A DNA stretch of 64,000 nt, from assembly GCA_028689585.1 (NCBI GenBank), contig JAQVCW010000007.1, forward strand, positions 62,001 to 126,000, in the 5' to 3' direction. Under the pieces are notes generated by a model. The model was not told the origin of the DNA and searched no databases. It was given only the letters and a program-made list of their open reading frames with translations. The translations under genes and the position numbers were made by a program. Positions 52,807 through 60,667 of the stretch are shown piece after piece. How positions within the stretch are numbered: the stretch's first letter is position 1; the number at the start of each line of letters is the position of its first letter. Source of the stretch: Lachnospiraceae bacterium (GTDB taxonomy: Bacteria > Bacillota > Clostridia > Lachnospirales > Lachnospiraceae).

Positions 52807-53688
52807 ATGAAAGTATTAGTAACAGGTGCAAAAGGACAGTTGGGACACGATTGTGTCAACGAACTGGAAAAGAGAAATCACGAAGCCATCGGTGTGGACA
52901 TCCAGGAAATGGATATCACCGATTCCGCTTCGGTAGAAAAAGTAATCAAAGAGATCAATCCGGATGCTGTCATTCACTGTGCAGCCTGGACCGCAGTGGA
53001 CGCTGCAGAGGATGAGGATAAGAAAGCAAAGGTACTGGCGATCAACGCTGTCGGTACGGAAAATATCGCAAAGGTATGCAAAGAACTGGGCTGTAAGATG
53101 ATGTATATCTCCACCGATTACGTCTTCGACGGCCAGGGCAGCGAACCCTGGCAGCCCGACTGCAAAGACTACAAGCCTCTGAACGTATACGGCGAAACAA
53201 AACTGGCCGGTGAGCTGGCGGTATCAGGCAATCTGGACAACTACTTTATCGTTCGTATCGCCTGGGTATTTGGCAAAAATGGAAATAACTTCATAAAAAC
53301 CATGATCAACCTGGGGAAAAACCACGATACAATCCGGGTGGTCAGCGATCAGGTGGGCACTCCTACCTACACCTACGATCTGTCCCGTCTCCTGATCGAC
53401 ATGATTGAGACCGACAAATACGGCTATTACCATGCGACCAATGAAGGCGGTTATATTAGCTGGTATGATTTCACCACAGAAATCTTCCGCCAGGCTGCAG
53501 CGGCCGGTCACGAAGAATACGCTAAGATCAGCGTCATTCCTGTTACCACGGCAGAATATGGTGCATCCAAAGCCAAACGTCCTTTCAACAGCCGTCTGGA
53601 TAAATCCAAGCTGACGGAAAACGGATTTGCGCTTCTGCCGTCCTGGCAGGATGCGGTGGCGCGTTACCTGAAGGAATTGGAATTCTGA
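52807..53688 (+). CDS. rfbD: dTDP-4-dehydrorhamnose reductase
   Basis: Reduces dTDP-4-keto-rhamnose to dTDP-rhamnose. The 293-residue protein starts KVLVTGAKGQLGHD, has CAAWTAVDAAEDE, YISTDYVFDG, the YGETKLAGE catalytic Tyr-Lys, RIAWVFGKNGNNF and SDQVGTPTYTYDL. The start at 52807 matches the family N-terminus and has AGGAG ten bases before; a longer frame that runs into rfbB is not the gene. The 3,5-epimerase gene rfbC, needed between rfbB and rfbD, is not in the window. Confidence 0.96.
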   Translation: MKVLVTGAKGQLGHDCVNELEKRNHEAIGVDIQEMDITDSASVEKVIKEINPDAVIHCAAWTAVDAAEDEDKKAKVLAINAVGTENIAKVCKELGCKMMYISTDYVFDGQGSEPWQPDCKDYKPLNVYGETKLAGELAVSGNLDNYFIVRIAWVFGKNGNNFIKTMINLGKNHDTIRVVSDQVGTPTYTYDLSRLLIDMIETDKYGYYHATNEGGYISWYDFTTEIFRQAAAAGHEEYAKISVIPVTTAEYGASKAKRPFNSRLDKSKLTENGFALLPSWQDAVARYLKELEF

Positions 53689-53919
53689 ATCTAACGAAAA
53701 CGGGGCTGCCACACTAAAAGGCCGGGGGCATCTAACGAAAACGGGGCTGCCGCACCAAGAGGCCGGGGGCATCTCCTCATCCATGTACGGCTATGCTTGG
53801 ACAGGCATCTTCCATAATCGGACATAAAGTCCGCTGATGGAAGACACCGGTTCAAGCAATGCAGTACATTTGGATTGAGAAGATGCCCCCGGCCTCTTGG
53901 TGCGGCAGCCCCGTTTTTT
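53689..53919. repeat. Palindromic repeat element, copy 2, with a duplicated outer arm
   Basis: The full palindrome is 53738-53919 and is an inverted-orientation relative of 39737-39919: the 100-base centre is nearly identical in reverse complement. The outer arm here is GGGGCTGCCGCACCAAGAGG pairing with CCTCTTGGTGCGGCAGCCCC. A 41-base piece of the left arm is duplicated in tandem at 53689-53729. T-runs on both strands let it terminate rfbD and glmS. Confidence 0.85.
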
Positions 53920-53925
53920 GTCTTT

Positions 53926-55764
53926 CTACTCCACTGTTACACTCTTCGCCAGATTTCTTGGCTTATCTACATCCAGTCCCTTCGCTACGCTCACATAATA
54001 TCCCATCAACTGCAGGGGGATAATCGCCAGTGATGTGGTGAAGCACTGTTCTGTCTTGGGAACATATACGGAAAAATCCGCAGTATCTTCAATACTGTAA
54101 TTGCCGTAATTGGTGAGTCCCATCAGATAGGCTCCGCGGCTCTTTACTTCCACCATGTTGCTGATGGTCTTTTCATACAGGTTCTTCTGAGTCAGCACAC
54201 CGACTACCAGAGTGCCATCCTCGATCAGGCTGATGGTACCGTGCTTCAGTTCTCCTGCCGCATATGCTTCTGAGTGAATATAACTGATCTCCTTCATCTT
54301 CAGGCTGCCTTCCATGCTGATGGCATAGTCAATCCCGCGCCCGATAAAGAAAATATCCTTTGCACTGGCATATTTGCTGGCAAACCACTGAATTCTTTCC
54401 TTGTCATCCAGCACCTTCTGGATCTTACAGGGGAGGGTATTCAGCTCCGTCAGCAGTTGTTCATAGCGTTCCTCTGAGATCTGCCCCTTCTCCATGGCCG
54501 TCTGAATAGACAACAGATAGAATGCAATCAACTGGGTGCTGTAGGCCTTGGTAGTTGCCACCGAAATCTCCGGTCCCGCATAGGTATACAGCACGTAGTC
54601 ACTCTCACGGGCAATGCTGGAGCCTACCACATTCACAATGCTCAGTACCGGAACGCCTTTTTCCTTTGCCAGCCGCAGGGCTGCCAGGCTGTCTGCTGTC
54701 TCACCGGACTGGGAGACCACCACCACCATGGAATTAGCCGCCAGCTTTGGATTCCGATAGCGGAACTCAGATGCCAGATCAATCTCCACCGGAAGCTGGG
54801 CCAGCTCTTCCATTACATACTTGCCCACCATCCCCACATGATAGGCGGAACCGCAGGCCACCACGTAGATGCGCTCCAGGGACTTCAGAAAATCATCCCC
54901 CATACCGGTCTCAGAAAGATCGATCCTGCCCTCTTTGCAATATGCACCCAGGGTATCCTGCACCGCCTTAGGCTGTTCATGGATTTCCTTCAGCATGAAA
55001 TGCTCATAGCCGCCTTTTTCTGCTGCTTCAGCATCCCACTTAATCTCTACCATTTCTTTTTGGATCTCTTCCCGGTCTATGTTGTAAAAGTGAACTTCAT
55101 CCCCGGTCAGCTCCGCCATTTCCAGATTTCCAATATAATATACCTTTCTGGTGCGGTCCAGAATGGCCGGTACGTCAGATGCGATCAGACTTCCCTGTTC
55201 ACTTTTCCCGATAATCAGAGGGCTGTCTTTGCGGGCTGCAAACAATCTGCCCGGCAGATCATGGAACATAATACCAAAGGCATAGGAGCCTCTGACACGC
55301 AGCATGGTTCTGGAGATAGCTTCCAGCGGGTTCCCGGTCTTTTTATAATAATAATCAATCAGCTTCGCCGCCACTTCCGTATCCGTCTGAGAGTAAAAGC
55401 TGTAGCCGGACTTCAGCAGCTTCTCTTTTAATTCCTGATAATTCTCTATGATGCCATTGTGCACCAGAACTACAGACTGATCCTGTGAGAAGTGAGGATG
55501 TGCGTTGTTCTCGGAAGGCTCCCCATGGGTGGCCCAGCGCGTGTGTCCGATGCCGCAGGTGCCGGGCACTGCGTTTCCTTCATCGGTCTTTTCAATCAGT
55601 GTCCTCAGACGCCCTTTCGCTTTTACAATCTCAATCTTTCCCGTATCTTCATTATAAATCGAAATTCCGGCTGAATCATAGCCGCGATACTCCAGCTTAG
55701 ACAATCCGGAAAGCAAAATGGGAGCTGACTGCTCCCGACCTACATAACCAACAATTCCGCACAT
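53926..55764 (-). CDS. glmS: Glutamine-fructose-6-phosphate aminotransferase
   Basis: Makes glucosamine-6-phosphate, the entry to peptidoglycan and amino-sugar synthesis. The 612-residue protein starts MCGIVGYVG, with C2 as the glutaminase nucleophile, contains GHTRWATHGEPSENNAHPH, two SIS domains (VVSQSGETADSLAALR; GRGIDYAISMEGSLKMKEISYIHSEAY) and ends KPRNLAKSVTVE. Only 27 bases separate it from the upstream gene, so there is no room for a glmS ribozyme; it is probably co-transcribed with the exopolysaccharide genes. Confidence 0.97.
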   Translation of the reverse strand: MCGIVGYVGREQSAPILLSGLSKLEYRGYDSAGISIYNEDTGKIEIVKAKGRLRTLIEKTDEGNAVPGTCGIGHTRWATHGEPSENNAHPHFSQDQSVVLVHNGIIENYQELKEKLLKSGYSFYSQTDTEVAAKLIDYYYKKTGNPLEAISRTMLRVRGSYAFGIMFHDLPGRLFAARKDSPLIIGKSEQGSLIASDVPAILDRTRKVYYIGNLEMAELTGDEVHFYNIDREEIQKEMVEIKWDAEAAEKGGYEHFMLKEIHEQPKAVQDTLGAYCKEGRIDLSETGMGDDFLKSLERIYVVACGSAYHVGMVGKYVMEELAQLPVEIDLASEFRYRNPKLAANSMVVVVSQSGETADSLAALRLAKEKGVPVLSIVNVVGSSIARESDYVLYTYAGPEISVATTKAYSTQLIAFYLLSIQTAMEKGQISEERYEQLLTELNTLPCKIQKVLDDKERIQWFASKYASAKDIFFIGRGIDYAISMEGSLKMKEISYIHSEAYAAGELKHGTISLIEDGTLVVGVLTQKNLYEKTISNMVEVKSRGAYLMGLTNYGNYSIEDTADFSVYVPKTEQCFTTSLAIIPLQLMGYYVSVAKGLDVDKPRNLAKSVTVE

Positions 55765-55791
55765 AATTCAAGTCCTCCTGTGTTTCTGCTC

Positions 55792-56538
55792 TTATTCTGT
55801 CACTGCGTCCGCATTGCCGACCACGATTCCCACATCGATCTGATCCGGCATAACCTCTCCGTCTGCCAGTTCAATGCCCTCGGACAGACGTTTTACCTTA
55901 AATGTGGCATTGGGAAAAACTTTTTTTAACTGTCGTGTAGCCGCCGCATTGCTTGTATAGATCGTGGTATTCTCCTGCGTCCCCAGCGTGTAGGTGCCTG
56001 CCGTCACACTCTGATATCCATCCTCTTGTAACTGCGCTTTCCAATAAGCCGCCACGCCGGATCGATCCGTTCCGTTCAGCACTACCACACTTATTTTTTT
56101 CAGTGCTGCCGATACCGCAGTCTCTGCTTCCGATGCTGACTCGCTCTCTGTACCGATCTCCGTCTCTGCCTCGCTCTCCGATGCTGCTTCTGTTTCCGTC
56201 TTTGTGCCCTTACTTTTCGTCTCTCCTGCCTGGCTTCCCAAACTGCTCACACCAACCACACTCTGATCGGATGACTGCTTTCCGCTTCCGGTTTTCGCAG
56301 TCTCGTCCTCTGCCCCGGCCGTCTCACTGTTTTCCGTGATATCCTTCCGGATCACCACATACTCTGTCTCATTCGCTGCCACTTCCGCCACTTTTTCATT
56401 ATATTCCTTATGTCTGCGGCGATTATAGTAAGCCATAAATACCAGACATCCAATCAGCACCGCCACGAGAATTATATATAGAACCATGCGTAATGGATTT
56501 CTTTCATTTTCATATTTCTTTTTCCTGTTCCTTGCCAT
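55792..56538 (-). CDS. LytR C-terminal domain protein
   Basis: A 248-residue membrane-anchored protein. A basic N-terminus and one transmembrane segment (about 19-37, VLYIILVAVLIGCLVFMAYY) lead to a Ser/Glu/Thr-rich linker (about 70-145) and a LytR_C domain beginning KISVVVLNGTDRSGVA. This domain is usually the tail of LCP proteins; here it is separate, with the LCP gene two positions upstream. GGGAGG precedes the start at 56538. It may assist the LCP enzyme in attaching polymers to peptidoglycan. Confidence 0.85.
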   Translation of the reverse strand: MARNRKKKYENERNPLRMVLYIILVAVLIGCLVFMAYYNRRRHKEYNEKVAEVAANETEYVVIRKDITENSETAGAEDETAKTGSGKQSSDQSVVGVSSLGSQAGETKSKGTKTETEAASESEAETEIGTESESASEAETAVSAALKKISVVVLNGTDRSGVAAYWKAQLQEDGYQSVTAGTYTLGTQENTTIYTSNAAATRQLKKVFPNATFKVKRLSEGIELADGEVMPDQIDVGIVVGNADAVTE

Positions 56539-56628
56539 CGCTTCGCCCTCCCGATCGCTTTTTCTTCTGCACAGCCTGTATCTGTATACCAAAGCTGTTC
56601 CCCCATGAGAAATCTCTATGAGGAAACA

Positions 56629-56652
56629 GAAAAAGTAGGCCATCCGGCCTGC
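56629..56652 (-). terminator. Terminator after the secreted-protein gene
   Basis: Minus strand: AGGCC-GGAT-GGCCT followed by ACTTTTTC. A GCCGCA/TGCGGC hairpin at 56667-56683 precedes it. Weak, so read-through to the LytR_C gene is likely. Confidence 0.5.
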
Positions 56653-56698
56653 TTCTTCCGTATCCCTGCCGCAAGATGCGGCGAATTACCTCTCTTGC

Positions 56699-57310
56699 TT
56701 AAGCTGCTTTCTCCATAACGGTGAAAGGTCCCATGCAAGGGAAGGTAGCGGTGATTTTGCCCGTAGCCGGATCAAAATCATCCTCACTGATCTCGATGAA
56801 GTATACTTCACCGGTTTCCGGATCGATCTGCATCAGAACAATGTTCTTCAGATCTTCCGTAGTCAGATCCTTCAGTGCTTCTACAGTAACTGTAGCTTTT
56901 ACTGACACAACTTTACCATCCACACTGTATTCTGCGGTAGCACCATCTGTGATGGCCAGTTCTGCGAATTTAGTGATTGGCTCGTATACAGTAGGATCGA
57001 TCACGGTACCACTTTCCGTCTTGATTTCCTTAGTGGTATCCACTTTCAAAACAGATAAAATCTCTGCGGTTGTGATCGTTGTGGTATCATCATTAAGCTT
57101 TGTAACCACTTCTGCTGCTTCTTTGCTCTTGTAACTAGCCGGGACTGGTGCCTGGACTACTACAGTTTTTCCTTCCGGAATAGCTACAGATGTAGTCACT
57201 TCAGTCAGAGTCTCCGGAGCAATCGTAGTGATGCTGGGAGCTGCCAGAGCGGTAACTGCCATGCTTACAGCCATAGCCGCTGCACAAAGTGCTGCTGTTA
57301 ATTTTCTCAT
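56699..57310 (-). CDS. Secreted protein of unknown function
   Basis: A 203-residue exported protein with a clear signal peptide (about 1-24, LTAALCAAAMAVSMAVTALA with an A-x-A cleavage site). The mature part is rich in Thr, Val, Glu and Asp, with little Cys, and ends in a strand-rich half (DPETGEVYFIEISEDDFDPATGKITATFPCMGPFTVM) that resembles small secreted beta-sandwich modules. AAAGGAGG precedes the start at 57310. It lies between the LCP and LytR_C genes in the exopolysaccharide operon. I do not recognise the family. Confidence 0.75.
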   Translation of the reverse strand: MRKLTAALCAAAMAVSMAVTALAAPSITTIAPETLTEVTTSVAIPEGKTVVVQAPVPASYKSKEAAEVVTKLNDDTTTITTAEILSVLKVDTTKEIKTESGTVIDPTVYEPITKFAELAITDGATAEYSVDGKVVSVKATVTVEALKDLTTEDLKNIVLMQIDPETGEVYFIEISEDDFDPATGKITATFPCMGPFTVMEKAA

Positions 57311-57415
57311 TATTTTCTCTCCTCCTTTCCTTCGTATTTTTAAATAAAATCTATGTTCAAACTCCAACGGAGCTTAAACCAACCTAACCGACAGCAGCCA
57401 TCTTTCTTCCGCTGC

Positions 57416-58483
57416 CTAAACTGCGGTGTAGAACAGGTCAATGACCTTATCCTGCAATGCTGCCTCATCCACATAGAACTCATCATGGAGCTCCCCGGCT
57501 TCGTCTTCCCCTGCCGGAATATAATAATCCCCTGCTGTGAAATCCACTGCATTCAGCAGATTTACCAGATTGAGGTACTTATTTTTCGTAATACTGGTCT
57601 GAACAAACTCATCCATCTCCTGCATCCGGTCCCAGGTACCGCTCAGATCCTCCTGTACCAGCGTCTGAAACTGACCGATGTAGGAAGTGATATAAGACTG
57701 CTGACGCGCTATCCTGCCCTCATTGCTGAAGTCTGTGTCACTATCCCTGCTGCGGATATACGCTTCGATGTTGCTGTCATCCAGCGTGACCACCGCTCCC
57801 TGCTGCAACTCAGGATAATCGGCTGCCAGATCATTGTTGGGCACCGTCACTGTGACACCGCCCACCAGATTATTGATAAATGACATGGAGGACCGGTTCG
57901 TCACCACATATTCATTGATGGGGATACCGCCCAGAAGATTGGAAACCGCTTCTCTCAGGTTCTCACAACTGACTTCTCCGCCCTCTCCATAAGTATAGGC
58001 AAATCCCAGATGTGTCACATAAGTCCCGCGGTCTTTTCCGCTCAGCGTATATCTTCGCACCTCCGTCATCAGATCCCGGTTCAATGCCATAATGGTCATC
58101 TTTTTATTCTTCTTATCCATAATGACCAGGGATATACTGTCCGCTCTGGGTGCATCCGTATAAGTCACACCAGGCTGGAGCTTTCCTTCGGAATCAATAC
58201 CTGCATACAGAATCGTCGTGATCTGAGCATTATACTGATATTTTTGACCATCATATAAAATATTGCGATAAGCGCTGCCCACATTCACGGAATTTCCTGC
58301 CGTCACGTGGCGCTCTGCTTCTATACTGCGCAGACGGTAAATGCCAAATGCTCCGAGTGCTGCCACTGCCAGACCGGCCACAAAACAAATTAAAATCATT
58401 GTCTTATTGTGACGGAACCATCGGCGGATCCGATGTCCCTTCCCATTTCTGTGATGGTGTGTACTTTTTCTGCTCTCGTTCAT
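57416..58483 (-). CDS. LCP (LytR-CpsA-Psr) family glycopolymer ligase
   Basis: A 355-residue membrane-anchored enzyme that attaches polyprenyl-linked glycopolymers to peptidoglycan. N-terminal basic region, a transmembrane anchor (about 28-48), then the LCP domain with ITTILYAGID, DSISLVIMDKKNKKMTIMALNRDLMTEV and the arginine-rich core YIRSRDSDTDFSNEGRIARQQSYI. Its start is two bases after the ancestral end of cpsD (58486), so the two genes were once directly adjacent. Genes for CpsC and CpsD lie just upstream. Confidence 0.9.
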   Translation of the reverse strand: MNESRKSTHHHRNGKGHRIRRWFRHNKTMILICFVAGLAVAALGAFGIYRLRSIEAERHVTAGNSVNVGSAYRNILYDGQKYQYNAQITTILYAGIDSEGKLQPGVTYTDAPRADSISLVIMDKKNKKMTIMALNRDLMTEVRRYTLSGKDRGTYVTHLGFAYTYGEGGEVSCENLREAVSNLLGGIPINEYVVTNRSSMSFINNLVGGVTVTVPNNDLAADYPELQQGAVVTLDDSNIEAYIRSRDSDTDFSNEGRIARQQSYITSYIGQFQTLVQEDLSGTWDRMQEMDEFVQTSITKNKYLNLVNLLNAVDFTAGDYYIPAGEDEAGELHDEFYVDEAALQDKVIDLFYTAV

Positions 58484-58485
58484 AT

Positions 58486-58587
58486 CTAACCCTGCTGTGT
58501 CTCCACTTCACTTGGTTTCTCAGTTTTATTATGCTTCTGCTTTTTTTCTCCGTAGCCGTAACCATAGCCGTAACCATAGCCATAGCC
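58486..58587 (-). pseudogene. Detached tyrosine-rich tail of cpsD
   Basis: Directly after the TAG stop of cpsD the frame stays open for 33 more codons to a TAG at 58488-58486: six Gly-Tyr pairs, then EKKQKHNKTEKPSEVETQQG. The repeat continues the YG run before the stop, and the TAG occupies the place of a TAC/TAT codon. This is the usual C-terminal tyrosine cluster of a bacterial tyrosine kinase, cut off by a point mutation or read through. Confidence 0.8.
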
Positions 58588-59340
58588 CTAACCGTAGCCA
58601 TAACCGTCTTTTTTAGTCCCAACCTTATTCAGCACTGCACCCAACACTTTGATGTCCGCATACTCCAGTTGTTTTTTTGCCCGAACAGACTGTTTCCGCT
58701 CTGTGATCCCGCTCTCCACCACCAGAATAGTGCCGTCGCAGCGCTTCGCCACCAGAGTGCCGTCAATCACCGCATTGACCGGAGGGGTATCCACGATAAC
58801 GTAATCGTAATTGTCCCGCATCAGCGTGATCAACTGTTCGAATAATGGGCCGGAAACCAGTTCACTGGGATTGGGCGCTATCGCACCGGTAAAAATCATA
58901 TCCAGCCATCGGTCATCCGTTTCATAGATAATTTCATTCAGCCATGCAGAGCCGCAGAGAAATTCCGTGAGCCCAATCGTCTTCTGCTGAATATTATAAC
59001 GGGATATCGTCATGGAATTGCGGATATCACAATCCAGATATAAGGTTCTCTTTTTCAGTCCCGCCAGGCTCTTCGCCAGACGAAATGCAATCGAAGACTT
59101 TCCTTCATGAGCCAACGCACTGGTGATCGCAATCACCTTCAGGTCGTATCCGCTGAGCTGAATATTTCCTCTCAGAACATTAATCGCCTCTTTGGCCTGA
59201 AACGGGATCTCACTGATCTGCGGAGTCACTTTTTTTCTCACCTGAGCTCCCATCGCCGGATTGGGCATTCCTGCATTCGATACAGTGTTCTTTATTCCGG
59301 GATTCGGCATCCCCGGCTGCCATTGCTGCTGTCGTTCCAT
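58588..59340 (-). CDS. cpsD: Bacterial tyrosine kinase CpsD/CapB type
   Basis: About 250 residues; cytoplasmic BY-kinase that, with CpsC, controls exopolysaccharide chain length and export. P-loop variant ITSALAHEGKSSIAFRLA (Walker A), YLDCDIR (A') and YVIVDTPPV (Walker B) are present. After KKDGYGYG a TAG stops translation, leaving only two of about nine tyrosine positions in the tail. The start is uncertain: ATG 59340 with a purine-rich GAGAAGAG upstream, or TTG 59364 just after cpsC. The N-terminal 30 residues have two NPG/NPA-type proline segments. Confidence 0.88.
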   Translation of the reverse strand: MERQQQWQPGMPNPGIKNTVSNAGMPNPAMGAQVRKKVTPQISEIPFQAKEAINVLRGNIQLSGYDLKVIAITSALAHEGKSSIAFRLAKSLAGLKKRTLYLDCDIRNSMTISRYNIQQKTIGLTEFLCGSAWLNEIIYETDDRWLDMIFTGAIAPNPSELVSGPLFEQLITLMRDNYDYVIVDTPPVNAVIDGTLVAKRCDGTILVVESGITERKQSVRAKKQLEYADIKVLGAVLNKVGTKKDGYGYG

Positions 59341-59369
59341 CTCTCTTCTCGCTTTCTTTATCAAAATCT

Positions 59370-60092
59370 CTATCTTTCTTTAAAGTACGGTACTGCTACC
59401 AGCATCGGGATACCCAGATATTTGGTTATATCCTCTTCGGTCTTCATGGTGGTATTCATCAGCATGCGCACGATCAGCACGGCACAGACCAGCAGTCCCC
59501 CCAGCATTCCGCCCATGGCAGGATACCGTATCAGGCCGGGCGTCACATCCTGCACCGCTTCTGCCTCTGAGTAGTCGATCACCGTCGGCTCGCTGCTGCC
59601 GACGATCTGCTGGATCTGTTCAATGCTCACATACATCAGGGCATTGGCAATATTGCGGCCCAGCTCCAGATCATCGCAGGTCACCAAAGTATGTATAATA
59701 TGAGTGGAATCAGGATTCTCCACACTCACCAGTTTTCCAAGCTGTTTGTAATCCAGCTTCAGATCAAGCTGTTCGATCACACGATTCAATACGGTACGGC
59801 TCTTAATGATATTTCCGTAATCCTCTGTCAGTGCGGAACTCAACTGCAGATCCGAAAAGCTGATCATAGAATCCGTATTGGTGATATAAATCTTCGTATC
59901 CGCCTGATAAGACGGATTCATCAGAAAGACTCTGTATCCTGTAAAAATGACTGCTCCTATCAAAACTGCCAGAAGCACCGATTTCCAGTTGTTTAAAATC
60001 AGGAAAAAAATCTCCTTCAGATCGATTTCCACCTCATCCTCTTGTCCATTCAACATGCGAAGCTGTTCCTGTTCGGCCATTACTTTTTCCAT
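59370..60092 (-). CDS. cpsC: Wzz/CpsC-type polysaccharide chain-length protein
   Basis: A 240-residue polysaccharide co-polymerase. The first helix is about 37-56 (SVLLAVLIGAVIFTGYRVFL), an extracellular domain follows, and the second helix is about 195-215 (GGMLGGLLVCAVLIVRMLM), preceded by the proline-containing LIRYPAMGG typical of Wzz. The C-terminal cytoplasmic tail (EEDITKYLGIPMLVAVPYF) is the activator of the CpsD kinase, encoded next. First gene of the exopolysaccharide control operon, with a long leader upstream. Confidence 0.92.
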   Translation of the reverse strand: MEKVMAEQEQLRMLNGQEDEVEIDLKEIFFLILNNWKSVLLAVLIGAVIFTGYRVFLMNPSYQADTKIYITNTDSMISFSDLQLSSALTEDYGNIIKSRTVLNRVIEQLDLKLDYKQLGKLVSVENPDSTHIIHTLVTCDDLELGRNIANALMYVSIEQIQQIVGSSEPTVIDYSEAEAVQDVTPGLIRYPAMGGMLGGLLVCAVLIVRMLMNTTMKTEEDITKYLGIPMLVAVPYFKER

Positions 60093-60295
60093 AGTATCTT
60101 ATTTTCCCCTAACATAAAATTCTTATTTTGAGCGAACTACGCCCTCTTAATAATAACATAAGTGATTCAAAAATCAAGTTTTTTTTAAATTCAATAAATC
60201 CGAAGGGTAAATTAAATCCCTTCAGACCAGGTTTTAACCAAAACCTTTCTGATGAAATCCATGAAATATGTTCCGCATCTTTTTTTGTCAGTATA
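60093..60295 (-). promoter_or_regulatory. Promoter and long leader of cpsC operon
   Basis: Minus strand extended -10 TGCTATACT (TATACT at 60295-60290) followed by about 190 nt of AT-rich, gene-free leader with two adjacent stems: AGGTTTT/AAAACCT (60246-60229) and GAAGGG/CCCTTC (60223-60202). No T-run directly follows, so an antitermination or RNA-stability role is as likely as termination. Confidence 0.45.
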
Positions 60296-60376
60296 GCAAA
60301 AATAACGGTTTAAATCTAAACTTAGGACGAATGTACTCAAATTCAGGACGAAAAACAATTTATAAATCCAAAGATA

Positions 60377-60604
60377 TCACAGATCTTTTTTCATCATCTG
60401 TATCCGGCATTTCTTCTTATAAAATGCAATTCCATACCGGATACTCTGCGTATAGCCTTCCTCCACAAGCCAGGCATCATATTGCTTTTCCTCAATCTGA
60501 TCCAGCGCTTTCCCCGCATTCACTTCCATATCTTTGTACTTATCCGCTATTTTCAGTTCCAGGAGAACCGGGGGTATCGTCATCGAAAGGCCTCCCTTTT
60601 GCAT
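60377..60604 (-). pseudogene. Remnant of an AAA-ATPase/PD-(D/E)XK protein (C-terminal piece)
   Basis: About 75 codons. PPVLLELKIADKYKDME carries the E-x-K motif of PD-(D/E)XK nucleases, followed by AGKALDQIEEKQYDAWL and GIAFYKKKCRI; this is the C-terminal end of the widespread AAA-ATPase-like proteins with a DUF1703/PDDEXK_9 domain. The normal proteins are more than 500 residues and start far upstream, so this is a leftover, sitting between a terminator and the cpsC leader. Confidence 0.75.
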
Positions 60605-60606
60605 AC

Positions 60607-60651
60607 AAAAACTGTTACGGATGTTTTCATATTAACATCTATAACAGTTTT
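60607..60651 (-). terminator. Terminator of the ugd-epimerase operon
   Basis: AAAACTGTTA and TAACAGTTTT pair, with an inner GATGTT/AACATC stem, 17 bases after the epimerase stop. On the minus strand it ends with a T-run. Confidence 0.75.
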
Positions 60652-60667
60652 AATCAATCCTATATCT

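Noticed and set aside
55765-55791. glmS ribozyme upstream of glmS
   Set aside because: Only 27 bases separate glmS from the upstream gene, too short for the ribozyme.
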